From the NCBI GenBank assembly GCA_902706235.1, contig CACSJR010000004.1, positions 62,001-126,000 on the forward strand: a DNA stretch of 64,000 nt, read 5' to 3'. The notes beneath the pieces were generated by a model. It saw only the letters and a list, made by a program, of their open reading frames with translations. It was not told where the DNA came from and ran no database searches. Numbering within the stretch: the stretch's first letter is position 1; each line of letters begins with the position of its first letter. Positions 35,154-44,687 of the stretch are shown here, in pieces. The stretch comes from Citrobacter sp. 18056 (GTDB taxonomy: Bacteria; Pseudomonadota; Gammaproteobacteria; Enterobacterales; Enterobacteriaceae). A program made the position numbers and the translations under genes.

Positions 35154-36521
35154 ATGGCGACTTCATACTTACCCATAGCAGAGCAGATCCTCGCCGCCGT
35201 TGGCGGTAAGGAAAACGTGGTTCACGCCACCCATTGCGCCACCCGTCTGCGGCTGAACCTGAAAGACGACAGCAAAATCAATGAAGAGCAGCTGTACATG
35301 CTGCAGGACGTGGTGAAGCTGGTGAACAACGGCAGCCAGTTCCAGATTGTTATCGGCCCTAAAGTTGAGAAAGTGTTCGCGGCGATGAGCCCAATGCTGT
35401 CGGACAGCAACGCGCCCGCCGAGCAGCCTGCGCAAAAAAGCTCGCTGTTCAACCGAATGCTGGCGACGCTCTCCGCCATTTTCACGCCGTACATCGGCGT
35501 ATTGGCGGGCGTCGGGGTGGTCAAAGGATTGGTCGTTTTACTGCAAACGATGGATCTGATTTCCACCCAATCCTGGCTGTTCGTGGTGCTGAACGCGCTG
35601 TCCAGCGGGGTTTTCGTGATGCTGCCGCTGTTTATCGCCGTCACCGCGTCCGATAAATTCAAAACTAACCGCTTTACCGCGCTGGCGCTGACCGCGGCGA
35701 TGATTTTCCCTTTAACGGACGCCGCCACGCCAAACAGCATCGAGATATTCCACCTCACCTTCCCGCTAAAAATCTATGGCGGCGCGGTGATCCCGGCAAT
35801 TTTTGCGGTGTGGTTCCTGAGTTACGTCGAGCGCTGGTTCAAGAAAGTGGTTCCGGAAGTGGCGGCGCTGGTTTTCGTGCCGTGTCTGTCTCTGTTGGTG
35901 TGCGGGTTTGTGGTGTTCACGGTGATCGGCCCGATTGCCGACTACGTGGGGATTGGCATCGCCAACGGTTACACCTGGCTTTATAACCTGAGCCCGGTCC
36001 TGTCCGGCGCGCTACTGGCGGGGATTGGTCAGCTGTTCGTGGTATTCGGTGTACACTGGGGCATCATCCCGATTGCGCTCATCAACATGCAGGTCAACGG
36101 CTACGACACCGTAATGGCGATGTTTATGTCAGCGGTGATGGGCCAGTTCGGTGCGGCCTTCGGGGCCATCTTTATTGCCCGTAACCTGAAGGACAGACAG
36201 CTCGCGATTTCCGCATCTATCTCCGCGTTCTTCGGCATCACCGAGCCAGCGCTGTACGGCGTAAATCTGAAATACCGGATGCTGTTTATCTTCGGCTGTA
36301 TCGGTGCGGCAATGGGTGGCGCTATCACCGGCTTCCTGCGGGTTAAAACCTATAGCTTCCTGCCGGTGCTGAACGTCTTTGAGCTCGGTTTGTTCAGCGG
36401 CCCGGATTCGAAAGCGATTTACGAGGTCATTGCGATTGTGGTGGCCTTCTGCGTCCCGGCAATCCTGACTATTCTGTACGGCAAGAGTCGTATGCTGGTT
36501 CCCGCCACGGATTTACGCTAA
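35154..36521 (+). CDS. PTS permease EIIBC, glucose/beta-glucoside superfamily
   Basis: A 455-residue membrane protein with an N-terminal EIIB domain (phosphorylated Cys28 in THCATRLRLNL) and a C-terminal EIIC domain of about ten membrane segments (FTPYIGVLAGVGVVKGLVVLL onward; ITEPALYGVNLKYR is the conserved EIIC loop). There is no EIIA domain, and none is encoded nearby, so it probably takes phosphate from the cell's EIIA-Glc (Crr), as SacP/ScrA, TreB and MurP types do. It imports and phosphorylates an unknown sugar. It follows the SIS gene by 39 bp, suggesting that the phosphorylated sugar is the SIS substrate. A strong hairpin follows it. Confidence 0.87.
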   Translation: MATSYLPIAEQILAAVGGKENVVHATHCATRLRLNLKDDSKINEEQLYMLQDVVKLVNNGSQFQIVIGPKVEKVFAAMSPMLSDSNAPAEQPAQKSSLFNRMLATLSAIFTPYIGVLAGVGVVKGLVVLLQTMDLISTQSWLFVVLNALSSGVFVMLPLFIAVTASDKFKTNRFTALALTAAMIFPLTDAATPNSIEIFHLTFPLKIYGGAVIPAIFAVWFLSYVERWFKKVVPEVAALVFVPCLSLLVCGFVVFTVIGPIADYVGIGIANGYTWLYNLSPVLSGALLAGIGQLFVVFGVHWGIIPIALINMQVNGYDTVMAMFMSAVMGQFGAAFGAIFIARNLKDRQLAISASISAFFGITEPALYGVNLKYRMLFIFGCIGAAMGGAITGFLRVKTYSFLPVLNVFELGLFSGPDSKAIYEVIAIVVAFCVPAILTILYGKSRMLVPATDLR

Positions 36522-36530
36522 TTATCCACA

Positions 36531-36559
36531 TGTTGTAGCGGCTGAAAACCGCTACAACA
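36531..36559 (+). terminator. strong intercistronic hairpin between EIIBC and symporter genes
   Basis: TGTTGTAGCGG (36531-36541) pairs perfectly with CCGCTACAACA (36549-36559) around a 7-nt loop, with ACATG/CATGT flanks that can extend it past a bulge. No T tract follows at once (a run of eight T starts about 20 bp later). More likely an mRNA-stability or partial-termination element inside the operon than a full terminator. Confidence 0.5.
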
Positions 36560-36686
36560 GCATGTTACCTGCCTCACACTTTTTTTTGCATGACATAATT
36601 GTCCATCTCTTCACCTAGATTCTGCAACGCTATTATTGACGAACAAGCGAATACTTCCCCCCATACCTCTACGGGAGAAACGCTTG

Positions 36687-38090
36687 ATGGACAACACTAA
36701 ACTGTCAGTGAGAGAAAAGATCGGCTACGGCATGGGCGATGCCGGATGCAACATGATTGGCGGTGCCATCATGTTGTTTCTTAATTATTTTTATACTGAT
36801 GTCTTCGGGCTGGCTCCGGCACTGGTGGGCATTCTGCTGCTTTCTGTGCGCGTCATTGACGCCGTGACCGACCCCATAATGGGCGCGATTGCCGACCGAA
36901 CTTCCACGCGCTGGGGCCGTTTCAGACCCTGGCTGTTATGGATTTCCGTCCCGTACGTCCTGTTTAGCGTGCTGATGTTTACCACGCCTGACTGGGGTTA
37001 TCATAGCAAGGTTGTCTATGCCTTCGTGACCTACTTCCTGATGTCACTGACCTACACCGCCATCAATATTCCTTATTGCTCTCTCGGCGGAGTGATCACC
37101 GCCGATCCTCATGAGCGCGTCGCCTGCCAGTCTTACCGCTTCTTTATGGTGGGTATCGCCACGCTTATCCTCTCCTCGACCTTACTGCCGATGGCGGACT
37201 GGTTTGGCGGCGCCGATAAAGCCAAAGGCTACCAGATGTCTATGGGCGTGATGGCGATTATCGCATTGTTTATGTTCCTGTTTTGCTTTGCTACGGTGCG
37301 CGAACGCATCCGCCCGGCAGTACAAAGCAACGACGAACTGAAGAAAGACCTGAAAGACGTGTGGAAAAACGATCAGTGGGTGCGCATTCTGCTGCTGACC
37401 CTGAGCAACGTCTGTCCTGGTTTTATCCGCATGGCGGCGACCATGTATTACGTTACCTGGGTGATGCAGCAAAGTACCCATTTTGCGACGCTGTTTATCA
37501 GCCTCGGCGTGGTGGGGATGATGATTGGCAGTATGCTGGCGAAAGTGCTGACCGACCGCTGGTGCAAGCTGCAGGTGTTCTTCTGGACCAACATCGCGCT
37601 GGCGATTTTCTCCTGCGCCTTCTATTTCTTCGACCCGCACGCCACGATGATGATTATGGTTCTCTACTTCCTGCTCAACATCCTGCATCAGATCCCGTCC
37701 CCGCTGCACTGGTCGCTGATGGCGGACGTCGATGACTACGGCGAATGGAAAACGGGCAAACGCATCACCGGCATCAGCTTCTCGGGTAATCTGTTCTTCC
37801 TGAAAGTCGGGCTGGCAGTAGCAGGCGCGATGGTCGGCTTCCTGCTCTCCTGGTACGGTTACGATGCGGGTGCAAAAGCGCAGAGCCCGGAGGCCATCAA
37901 CGGTATCGTCCTGCTGTTCAGCGTTATCCCTGGTGTCGGGTATTTGATTACCGCAGGCGTAGTGCGTCTGCTGAAAGTGGACCGTGAAATGATGAAGCAG
38001 ATCCAGTCAGACCTGGAAAAACGTCGTCAGAACTATCGTGAACTGAATGATTATCAGACCGAGGCTGAACTCGTAAGGAAACCACAATGA
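36687..38090 (+). CDS. GPH-family sugar/glycoside:cation symporter
   Basis: A 467-residue 12-segment transporter of the glycoside-pentoside-hexuronide family, close to E. coli YagG (KLSVREKIGYGMGDAGCN... FYTDVFGL). The family loops RVIDAVTDPIMGAIADRTSTRWGRFRPW and MADVDDYGEWKTGKR are present. ATG 36687 is preceded by GGGAG at 36673-36677; the frame is open 17 codons further up but homology starts at MDNTKLSV. It likely imports an oligosaccharide or glycoside that the GH43 enzyme hydrolyses inside the cell. It overlaps the GH43 gene by four bases (ATGA). In K-12 the yagG-yagH pair (symporter plus GH43) is the analogous unit. Confidence 0.88.
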   Translation: MDNTKLSVREKIGYGMGDAGCNMIGGAIMLFLNYFYTDVFGLAPALVGILLLSVRVIDAVTDPIMGAIADRTSTRWGRFRPWLLWISVPYVLFSVLMFTTPDWGYHSKVVYAFVTYFLMSLTYTAINIPYCSLGGVITADPHERVACQSYRFFMVGIATLILSSTLLPMADWFGGADKAKGYQMSMGVMAIIALFMFLFCFATVRERIRPAVQSNDELKKDLKDVWKNDQWVRILLLTLSNVCPGFIRMAATMYYVTWVMQQSTHFATLFISLGVVGMMIGSMLAKVLTDRWCKLQVFFWTNIALAIFSCAFYFFDPHATMMIMVLYFLLNILHQIPSPLHWSLMADVDDYGEWKTGKRITGISFSGNLFFLKVGLAVAGAMVGFLLSWYGYDAGAKAQSPEAINGIVLLFSVIPGVGYLITAGVVRLLKVDREMMKQIQSDLEKRRQNYRELNDYQTEAELVRKPQ

Positions 38091-39037
38091 GCCACTGGCC
38101 TAACCCCTTTATTGAGCAGCGCGCGGACCCCTTTATCCTGCGCCATGACGGCCTGTATTACTTCATTGCTTCGGTGCCGGAATATGACCGGCTGGAAATT
38201 CGCCGCGCCGCTGATATCGACGGATTACGCACCGCCGAACCGGTGGTGGTGTGGCGCAAACCCGACACCGGCCCGATGAGCCAGCTTATCTGGGCACCTG
38301 AACTGCACTGTATCGACGGCACCTGGGTTATCTATTTTGCCGCCACCCACACCCATGATTTGGATACGCTGGGCATGTTCCAGCACCGGATGTATGCGCT
38401 GGCCTGTGACGACGCCGATCCGCTGACAGGTATGTGGTGGGAGAAAGGCCAGATAAAGACGCAATACGACACCTTTTCCCTCGATGCCACCACCTTTGAG
38501 CATCAGGGTAAACAGTGGTATCTGTGGGCGCAAAAAGATCCGGATATTGACGGAAATACCAACCTCTACCTGGCCGAACTGGAAAATCCATGGACGATTA
38601 AGGGCACACCGCTAATGCTCAGCAAACCGGAATTTGACTGGGAGTGTCGCGGTTTTCTGGTTAATGAAGGCCCGGCAGTACTGGTTCATAACGACAAACT
38701 GTTCGTTAGCTATTCCGCCAGCGCCACCGATGAAAACTACTGCATGGGGCTGCTGTGGATTGCGCTCGACGCCGACCCGATGCAGGCCAGCAACTGGCAT
38801 AAATCACCGCATCCGGTGTTCACGACCAGCTATGAAAACAAACAGTACGGGCCGGGGCATAACAGCTTTACTCAAACCCCGAACGGTGACGATGTGCTGG
38901 TTTATCACGCCCGCAACTACACCGAAATCGAAGGTGACCCGCTGTACGATCCGAACCGTCATACCCGTTTAAAACTTATCCGCTGGAAAGAAAACGGGAT
39001 GCCTGATTTCGGCATCCCGCATGCGGATTCACTGTAA
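38087..39037 (+). CDS. GH43-family glycosidase (arabinofuranosidase-like), intracellular
   Basis: A 316-residue five-bladed propeller glycosidase without a signal peptide. Family-43 catalytic residues are all visible: base Asp14 in RADPFILRHDGLYYF, Asp133 in SLDATTFEHQGKQWY and general acid Glu194 in GFLVNEGPAVL. The spacing and the phrase FIASVPEYDRLEIRRA resemble exo-alpha-1,5-L-arabinofuranosidases of subfamily 26 more than the longer xylosidases such as YagH, which carry an extra C-terminal domain; this protein has none. It probably releases L-arabinose (or xylose) from imported oligosaccharides. Last gene of the operon and translationally coupled to the symporter. Arabinose-catabolic genes are not in the window. 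Confidence 0.86.
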   Translation: MSHWPNPFIEQRADPFILRHDGLYYFIASVPEYDRLEIRRAADIDGLRTAEPVVVWRKPDTGPMSQLIWAPELHCIDGTWVIYFAATHTHDLDTLGMFQHRMYALACDDADPLTGMWWEKGQIKTQYDTFSLDATTFEHQGKQWYLWAQKDPDIDGNTNLYLAELENPWTIKGTPLMLSKPEFDWECRGFLVNEGPAVLVHNDKLFVSYSASATDENYCMGLLWIALDADPMQASNWHKSPHPVFTTSYENKQYGPGHNSFTQTPNGDDVLVYHARNYTEIEGDPLYDPNRHTRLKLIRWKENGMPDFGIPHADSL

Positions 39038-39094
39038 AAACAACGGCACGCTGCTAAACCCAAATAGTTGCAGGGTATTAAACCAGCGTGCCGT
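39034..39094 (-). terminator. terminator of ampDE, shared with the GH43 operon
   Basis: ACGGCACGCTG (39043-39053) pairs with CAGCGTGCCGT (39084-39094), the right arm lying inside the end of ampE. On the minus strand the stem is followed by TTGTTTTTAC, a proper T tract. The 30-nt loop is long. Confidence 0.6.
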
Positions 39095-39932
39095 AAATCG
39101 TCAGCAACGCCATGATAACCACCACCGCATAAGAGGCTTTCTTCGCCATCGACACCGCCGCTTTCGGCGTTTCTACTTTATCGACATGAGTCTCACGTTC
39201 CAGCGAGAACTGCGCCAGTTGTGTCAGCACCTGATACTGCGAAGTATGACGATCGCCGAGCGAGGCAAACCATGCAGGCAGCGCTTTTTCACCATGGCCA
39301 ATCAGCGCGTACACAACGCCCACCAGCCGAACCGGCACCCAGTCCAGCAGGTGCAAAATGGCATCGACAGCGGATTGCTGACGATCCCGCGGCGTCTGAT
39401 AACGCGCCAGCCAGGTTTGCCACGCACGCAGGAATGCATAGCCCATCAGCGTTGCAGGCCCGAACGGACCGCCGACTACGAACCAGAACAGCGGCGCGAG
39501 GTAGTAACGATAGTTAATCCACAGCAGCGCATTTTGCAGCTCACGCAGAAACTCTCGCTCATCACAGCCCGGCGGAACGCCATGAATCAGCGTCAACTCG
39601 GTGGCCATCGCATCACGCGCATGGGCATCGTTGCGGGAAGCGGCTTTCAGATAGGCGTGATAATGCAAACGTACCTTGCCCGCGCCAATACACAGCAGGC
39701 CAATCAGGATCCACATCACCAACAGCGGAACGTTAAACAACACCCCGAGCAGCGCGCGCTGCAACACATACACAATAGCCATCGCGATGACGGTCATCAG
39801 CACGGTGACAGTAAAGGAATAGTTCTTGATGCGGCGGAACAGAACTTCCAGCCGGTGATCGAGTTGCCAGTGCTCGCCCAGTTTGAACAAACGTTCGGCG
39901 ATCAGCACCAGTAAGGTGGTAAACAGCGTCAT
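39078..39932 (-). CDS. ampE: inner-membrane protein AmpE
   Basis: A 284-residue integral membrane protein with four hydrophobic segments; E. coli AmpE has the same length. It begins [29 protein letters not shown] and contains [37 protein letters not shown]. It is cotranscribed with ampD (four-base overlap at 39929-39932) and was implicated as an accessory signal protein in beta-lactamase induction; its biochemical activity is unclear. Confidence 0.95.
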   Translation of the reverse strand: MTLFTTLLVLIAERLFKLGEHWQLDHRLEVLFRRIKNYSFTVTVLMTVIAMAIVYVLQRALLGVLFNVPLLVMWILIGLLCIGAGKVRLHYHAYLKAASRNDAHARDAMATELTLIHGVPPGCDEREFLRELQNALLWINYRYYLAPLFWFVVGGPFGPATLMGYAFLRAWQTWLARYQTPRDRQQSAVDAILHLLDWVPVRLVGVVYALIGHGEKALPAWFASLGDRHTSQYQVLTQLAQFSLERETHVDKVETPKAAVSMAKKASYAVVVIMALLTIYGTLV

Positions 39933-40492
39933 GTCATCTCCTTATCTGACGGGTGGCTCACCAGAGAACGAAACCGTGGCCAGTCAAACGCCGGGCCAGG
40001 ATCGGTTTTACGTTCAGGTGCGATATCACAGTGGCCCGTCATATTGCGGGCAATCGCCGGGTAAGCGGACATCAACACTTGGGTCAGGGCCGCAAGTTGC
40101 TGATATTGTTCGTCGGTATACGCCAGAGTATCCGTGCCTTCCAGCTCGATACCAATCGAGAAATCGTTACATTTCTCACGCCCGTTGTAGCGTGAAACAC
40201 CCGCATGCCAGGCGCGTTTATCGAAGGGAACATACTGCACGATTTCGCCGTCACGGCGAATCAGACAATGGGCTGAAACACGCAAATGGGCAATTTCGGC
40301 GAAAAAAGGATGCGCTTCGGGGTCTATAGTTCCCGTGAATAATGCGTCAATCCACGGGCCACCAAATTCACCGGGCGGCAAACTGATATTATGAACCACC
40401 AGCAGCGAAGGCGCTTCATCATCCGGGCGGCAATCATGATGCGGCGATGGAACGCGACGGGCATTCTCCAGCCAGCCACCGTGTAACTGCAT
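39929..40492 (-). CDS. ampD: 1,6-anhydro-N-acetylmuramyl-L-alanine amidase
   Basis: Cytosolic zinc amidase that removes the peptide from anhydro-muropeptides during wall recycling; its loss derepresses AmpC beta-lactamase in species with ampR. The 187-residue protein has the zinc ligands His34 (LLVVHNIS), His154 ([17 protein letters not shown]) and Asp164, with Glu116 and Lys162 in the active site. It diverges from nadC, 87 bp away, and overlaps ampE. Neither ampR nor ampC lies in the window. Confidence 0.97.
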   Translation of the reverse strand: MQLHGGWLENARRVPSPHHDCRPDDEAPSLLVVHNISLPPGEFGGPWIDALFTGTIDPEAHPFFAEIAHLRVSAHCLIRRDGEIVQYVPFDKRAWHAGVSRYNGREKCNDFSIGIELEGTDTLAYTDEQYQQLAALTQVLMSAYPAIARNMTGHCDIAPERKTDPGPAFDWPRFRSLVSHPSDKEMT

Positions 40493-40555
40493 GCGGGCTC
40501 TCCTTAATATATGGTGCAGAAATCCGGTTCAGAGTAGCATGTTTATAACTTATGA

Positions 40556-41473
<918 letters not shown>

Positions 41474-41479
41474 CATCTT

Positions 41480-41509
41480 CTGCGAAGGGGTTTGCGAGCC
41501 CCTTCGCAG
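41480..41509 (+). terminator. hairpin after nadC
   Basis: CTGCGAAGGGG (41480-41490) pairs perfectly with CCCCTTCGCAG (41499-41509) around an 8-nt loop, six bases past the nadC stop. No T run follows. Its right arm overlaps the CRP-S-like site at 41493-41508. Confidence 0.55.
41493..41508. promoter_or_regulatory. CRP-S (Sxy-dependent) type site upstream of ppdD
   Basis: TGCGA-GCCCCT-TCGCA at 41493-41508 has the TGCGA/TCGCA half-sites that define CRP-S sites of competence and type IV pilus genes, in place of TGTGA/TCACA. It lies about 125 bp before ppdD, which belongs to the E. coli Sxy/CRP regulon. Confidence 0.65.
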
Positions 41510-41631
41510 CGAAATGTAACGCTCGTGCAATCGGCCATAAACCTTTGAAGCAGCCTTCCTGATCCCATTTTTGCTATTCGCCATCCGCATTTCTCCCTGC
41601 CAAAGTGCTCCCGTTTAACAAGGAGCGAAAC

Positions 41632-42069
41632 ATGGACAAGCAGCAAGGATTCACCCTGATCGAACTGATGGTTGTTATCGGTATCATTGCCATCCTCAGT
41701 GCCATCGGCATTCCGGCTTATCAAAACTACCTGCGAAAAGCGGCCCTCACTGACATGCTACAAACGTTTATGCCGTACCGCACCGCCATTGAGCTTTGCG
41801 CTCTCGACCATGGCGGAACCACCACCTGCGATGGAGGCACAAACGGGATCCCTTCTCCCACCACCAGCCGCTATGTCTCTGCCATGGAAGTCCTACAGGG
41901 AACGGTGACATTAACCGGCCAGGAAAGCCTGAACGGCTTAAGCGTTACCCTGAAACCCGCATGGGACAATGCGAATGGCGTAACCGGCTGGCAGCGCACC
42001 TGCACCATCGCCAGCGACGGCGCTCTGCAACAGGCGTGTGAAGACGTATTCCGCTTCACGGCACCTTGA
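41632..42069 (+). CDS. ppdD: type IV major prepilin PpdD
   Basis: Prepilin of the enterobacterial type IV pilus. The 145-residue protein has the short basic leader MDKQQG, the prepilin peptidase site G-F (cut before Phe7), the Glu at +5 of the mature chain and the hydrophobic helix FTLIELMVVIGIIAILSAIG. Two pairs of cysteines in the C-terminal half (ELCALDHGGTTTCDGG and RTCTIASDGALQQACEDVF) form the conserved disulfides. ATG 41632 has AAGGAG at 41619-41624; an in-frame upstream ATG is absent and the TTG/CTG-type extension is not needed. Operon with hofB and hofC. Confidence 0.95.
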   Translation: MDKQQGFTLIELMVVIGIIAILSAIGIPAYQNYLRKAALTDMLQTFMPYRTAIELCALDHGGTTTCDGGTNGIPSPTTSRYVSAMEVLQGTVTLTGQESLNGLSVTLKPAWDNANGVTGWQRTCTIASDGALQQACEDVFRFTAP

Positions 42070-42078
42070 GAGGCGAAA

Positions 42079-43464
42079 ATGAAAAACGATAAACTTCTCA
42101 CGTTATGCCAGCGGTACCAGGCGGTACTGCTCAGCAATGGCGAACAGGTTCTGAGTATTGCGGTGGTCGGCACGCCACCGGGTGAGTTAATGGCCGCCCT
42201 GCGGTTCGCCACGCAAAAGCGCATCGATATTGAATGCTGGGATCAGCCCCGCATGGATCAGCATCTTCACACCGCTCATGATTCACATTTACCTGCCGCC
42301 AGGGACGACAACAGCAACGTGGTCGAATTGCTGAATCAGACCTTTCAACAGGCGCTCCAGCAGCGTGCATCCGACATTCACGTCGAGCCAGGGGAAGACG
42401 TTATGCGCATTCGGCTGCGGGTGGACGGCGTGCTGCATTCCCTGCCGGATTTCTCTCCCACGCTCAGCGCCCCACTCATTGCCCGCCTCAAGGTATTGGG
42501 CAATCTGGATATCGCCGAACGGCGATTGCCGCAGGACGGCCAATTTACCGTCGACATATCAGGGCGCAGCGTCTCCTTCCGCATTGCCACCCTGCCTTGT
42601 CGCGGCGGTGAAAAAGTGGTTCTGCGACTGCTGCATCAGGTGAAGCTGGCACTGGATATCAATACGCTGGGAATGAACAACGCCCAGCGTGAAGCCTTTC
42701 TTCAGGCGCTTCATCAACCACAGGGTCTGATGCTGGTCACCGGCCCCACCGGCAGCGGCAAAACCGTCACGCTGTACAGTGCGCTACAGACTCGTAATCG
42801 CCCGGAGATAAATCTGTGTAGCGTCGAAGATCCAGTCGAGATCCCGCTCGATGGCATCAATCAGACGCAGATCAACACCCGGGCAGGCCTGACTTTCCAG
42901 AGCGTTTTGCGCGCGCTGTTGCGCCAGGATCCGGACGTCGTGATGGTGGGCGAAATCCGCGATACCGAAACTGCCGAAATCGCCATCAACGCCGCACAGA
43001 CCGGGCATCTTGTGCTGTCGACGCTACACACCAACTCCACCACCGAAACGCTGGTCAGGCTCCAGCAAATGGGCGTCGCCCGCTGGATGATCTCCTCGGC
43101 GCTGTTGCTGGTCATCGCCCAACGGCTAGTACGTCGTTTATGCCCGCATTGTTGCCAGCAAGAAGGACACCATGACGCACTCCCGGTTTCCCTGTGGCCC
43201 AAAGCATTGCCACGCTGGCGAGCCGTCGGGTGCGAGCGCTGTTATCACGGATATCACGGGCGTATTGCGCTGTTTGAAGTACTCACCATTATGCCTTCTC
43301 TGAAACAGGCTATTGTCAGCGGTGCCAGTCCGGAAGACGTGCAGCGTCTGGCGCGTGATTCCGGCATGATGACCCTGTTTGAACATGGCTGCGAAGCCGT
43401 AGAACAAGGACAAACCACCGTGGAAGAGCTGCTGCGTGTGATCGGCGTCCCCGATGGCGAGTAA
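42079..43464 (+). CDS. hofB: type IV pilus assembly ATPase (GspE/PilB family)
   Basis: Cytoplasmic hexameric ATPase that drives pilin polymerisation. The 461-residue protein has Walker A GPTGSGKTV, the Asp box, Walker B DPDVVMVGEIRDTETAEIA, the His box HLVLSTLHTNSTTETLVRL and the tetracysteine zinc motif CPHCCQQ...CERCYHG. It is shorter at the N-terminus than PilB (the N1 domain is reduced), as in E. coli HofB. It starts nine bases after ppdD and overlaps hofC by 11 bases. Confidence 0.94.
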   Translation: MKNDKLLTLCQRYQAVLLSNGEQVLSIAVVGTPPGELMAALRFATQKRIDIECWDQPRMDQHLHTAHDSHLPAARDDNSNVVELLNQTFQQALQQRASDIHVEPGEDVMRIRLRVDGVLHSLPDFSPTLSAPLIARLKVLGNLDIAERRLPQDGQFTVDISGRSVSFRIATLPCRGGEKVVLRLLHQVKLALDINTLGMNNAQREAFLQALHQPQGLMLVTGPTGSGKTVTLYSALQTRNRPEINLCSVEDPVEIPLDGINQTQINTRAGLTFQSVLRALLRQDPDVVMVGEIRDTETAEIAINAAQTGHLVLSTLHTNSTTETLVRLQQMGVARWMISSALLLVIAQRLVRRLCPHCCQQEGHHDALPVSLWPKALPRWRAVGCERCYHGYHGRIALFEVLTIMPSLKQAIVSGASPEDVQRLARDSGMMTLFEHGCEAVEQGQTTVEELLRVIGVPDGE

Positions 43465-44653
43465 ACAGCTCTGGCACTGGCGGGGCGTGACGTCGCTCGG
43501 TGAAATCCGCCAGGGTAGCGTCTGGGCGGAAAATAAAATGGCCGCGATGGCGAGTGCGGGGCGCGACGGGGTCCAGCCATTGTCACTCACTCGCCGGGCT
43601 ACCCGAAAATCACACTGGCGGACGCAATACAGCAACGAGCTAATGCAGCAACTGACCACATTGCTGCAGGCAGGGCTTACGCTTTCAGAAAGTTTGATGC
43701 TGTTGGCAGAGCAGCACCCTGTCGCGCAGTGGCAAGCAATGATGCAGGATCTGGCCCAGCGCCTGGCGCACGGTGAGTCACTCTCCGACGCCATGCAGCA
43801 GTGGCCAGAGGCTTTTCCACCGCTGTACCACACGCTGATCCAGGCCGGAGAAATGACCGGTAAGCTCGATTATTGCTGCGCCCATCTTGCCCGTCAGCAG
43901 GAAGAACAGAATAAGCTGAGCCAAAAGGTGAAAAAGGCGCTGCGCTATCCGCTGATCATATTGCTACTGGCGTTATTGGTGGTAATTGGAATGAGTGCCT
44001 TTGTATTGCCGGAGTTTGCCGCCATTTATCGCACCTTTAATACGCCGCTTCCGATGCTGACTCAGATGGTGATGTTGATGTCAGCCGGAGTACAAAATGG
44101 ATTACCGCTGATTGGATTACTGGTAACGCTGCCTTTTTTACTGCGCCCTTTTTTGCGACGTAGCCCGCACTGGCAGCGGCTTCGACCGCAATTGCTGTTA
44201 GCGCTTCCGGTGGTGTCCGGACTGATTCGCGGACAAAGACTCAGCCAGATTTATACCGTTCTCGCCTTAACGCAGAACGCCGGGATCCCTTTTCTGCAAG
44301 GGCTGGAAAGCGTGGAAAAGACCCTGACCTGCCCGTGGTGGCGCGATGTTATCCATCAGACCAGCGAATCAATCACCAAGGGCAGTGCCATCTGGCAGGC
44401 AATGGAGCAGCAAAAAATCTTTACGCCGCTGTGTAAGCAGCTGGTCAGAACCGGCGAGGTATCGGGCTCTCTCGATAAAATGCTCGAGAATCTGGCGCAC
44501 TATCACAGTGCTCAAACGCATCAGCAAGCTGAGAATCTGGCAACGCTACTCGAACCAGTGATGTTACTGGTGACGGGAATTATTATCGGAACACTGGTGG
44601 TGGCAATGTACCTGCCAATATTTCATCTGGGGGATGCTATCAGTGGAGGGTAA
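43454..44653 (+). CDS. hofC: type IV pilus inner-membrane platform protein (GspF/PilC family)
   Basis: Polytopic membrane protein on which the pilus is built. The 399-residue protein has two GspF repeats, each with a cytoplasmic helical part (ELMQQLTTLLQAGLTLSESLMLLAEQHP and QIYTVLALTQNAGIPFLQGLESVEKT) followed by membrane segments (YPLIILLLALLVVIGMSAFVLPEFA; PVMLLVTGIIIGTLVVAMYLPIF). Its start lies inside the end of hofB. No prepilin peptidase, secretin or minor pilin genes are in the window; in E. coli they are elsewhere. A hairpin at 44652-44680 separates it from the converging guaC. Confidence 0.93.
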   Translation: MASKQLWHWRGVTSLGEIRQGSVWAENKMAAMASAGRDGVQPLSLTRRATRKSHWRTQYSNELMQQLTTLLQAGLTLSESLMLLAEQHPVAQWQAMMQDLAQRLAHGESLSDAMQQWPEAFPPLYHTLIQAGEMTGKLDYCCAHLARQQEEQNKLSQKVKKALRYPLIILLLALLVVIGMSAFVLPEFAAIYRTFNTPLPMLTQMVMLMSAGVQNGLPLIGLLVTLPFLLRPFLRRSPHWQRLRPQLLLALPVVSGLIRGQRLSQIYTVLALTQNAGIPFLQGLESVEKTLTCPWWRDVIHQTSESITKGSAIWQAMEQQKIFTPLCKQLVRTGEVSGSLDKMLENLAHYHSAQTHQQAENLATLLEPVMLLVTGIIIGTLVVAMYLPIFHLGDAISGG

Positions 44654-44680
44654 TCGCTGGCGCAAGATACGCCAGCGATT
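44652..44680. terminator. hairpin between hofC and guaC
   Basis: AATCGCTGGCG (44652-44662) pairs perfectly with CGCCAGCGATT (44670-44680), 7-nt loop. It begins inside the hofC stop codon and lies seven bases from the guaC stop. No T tract on either strand. Confidence 0.5.
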
Positions 44681-44687
44681 CACGGCA

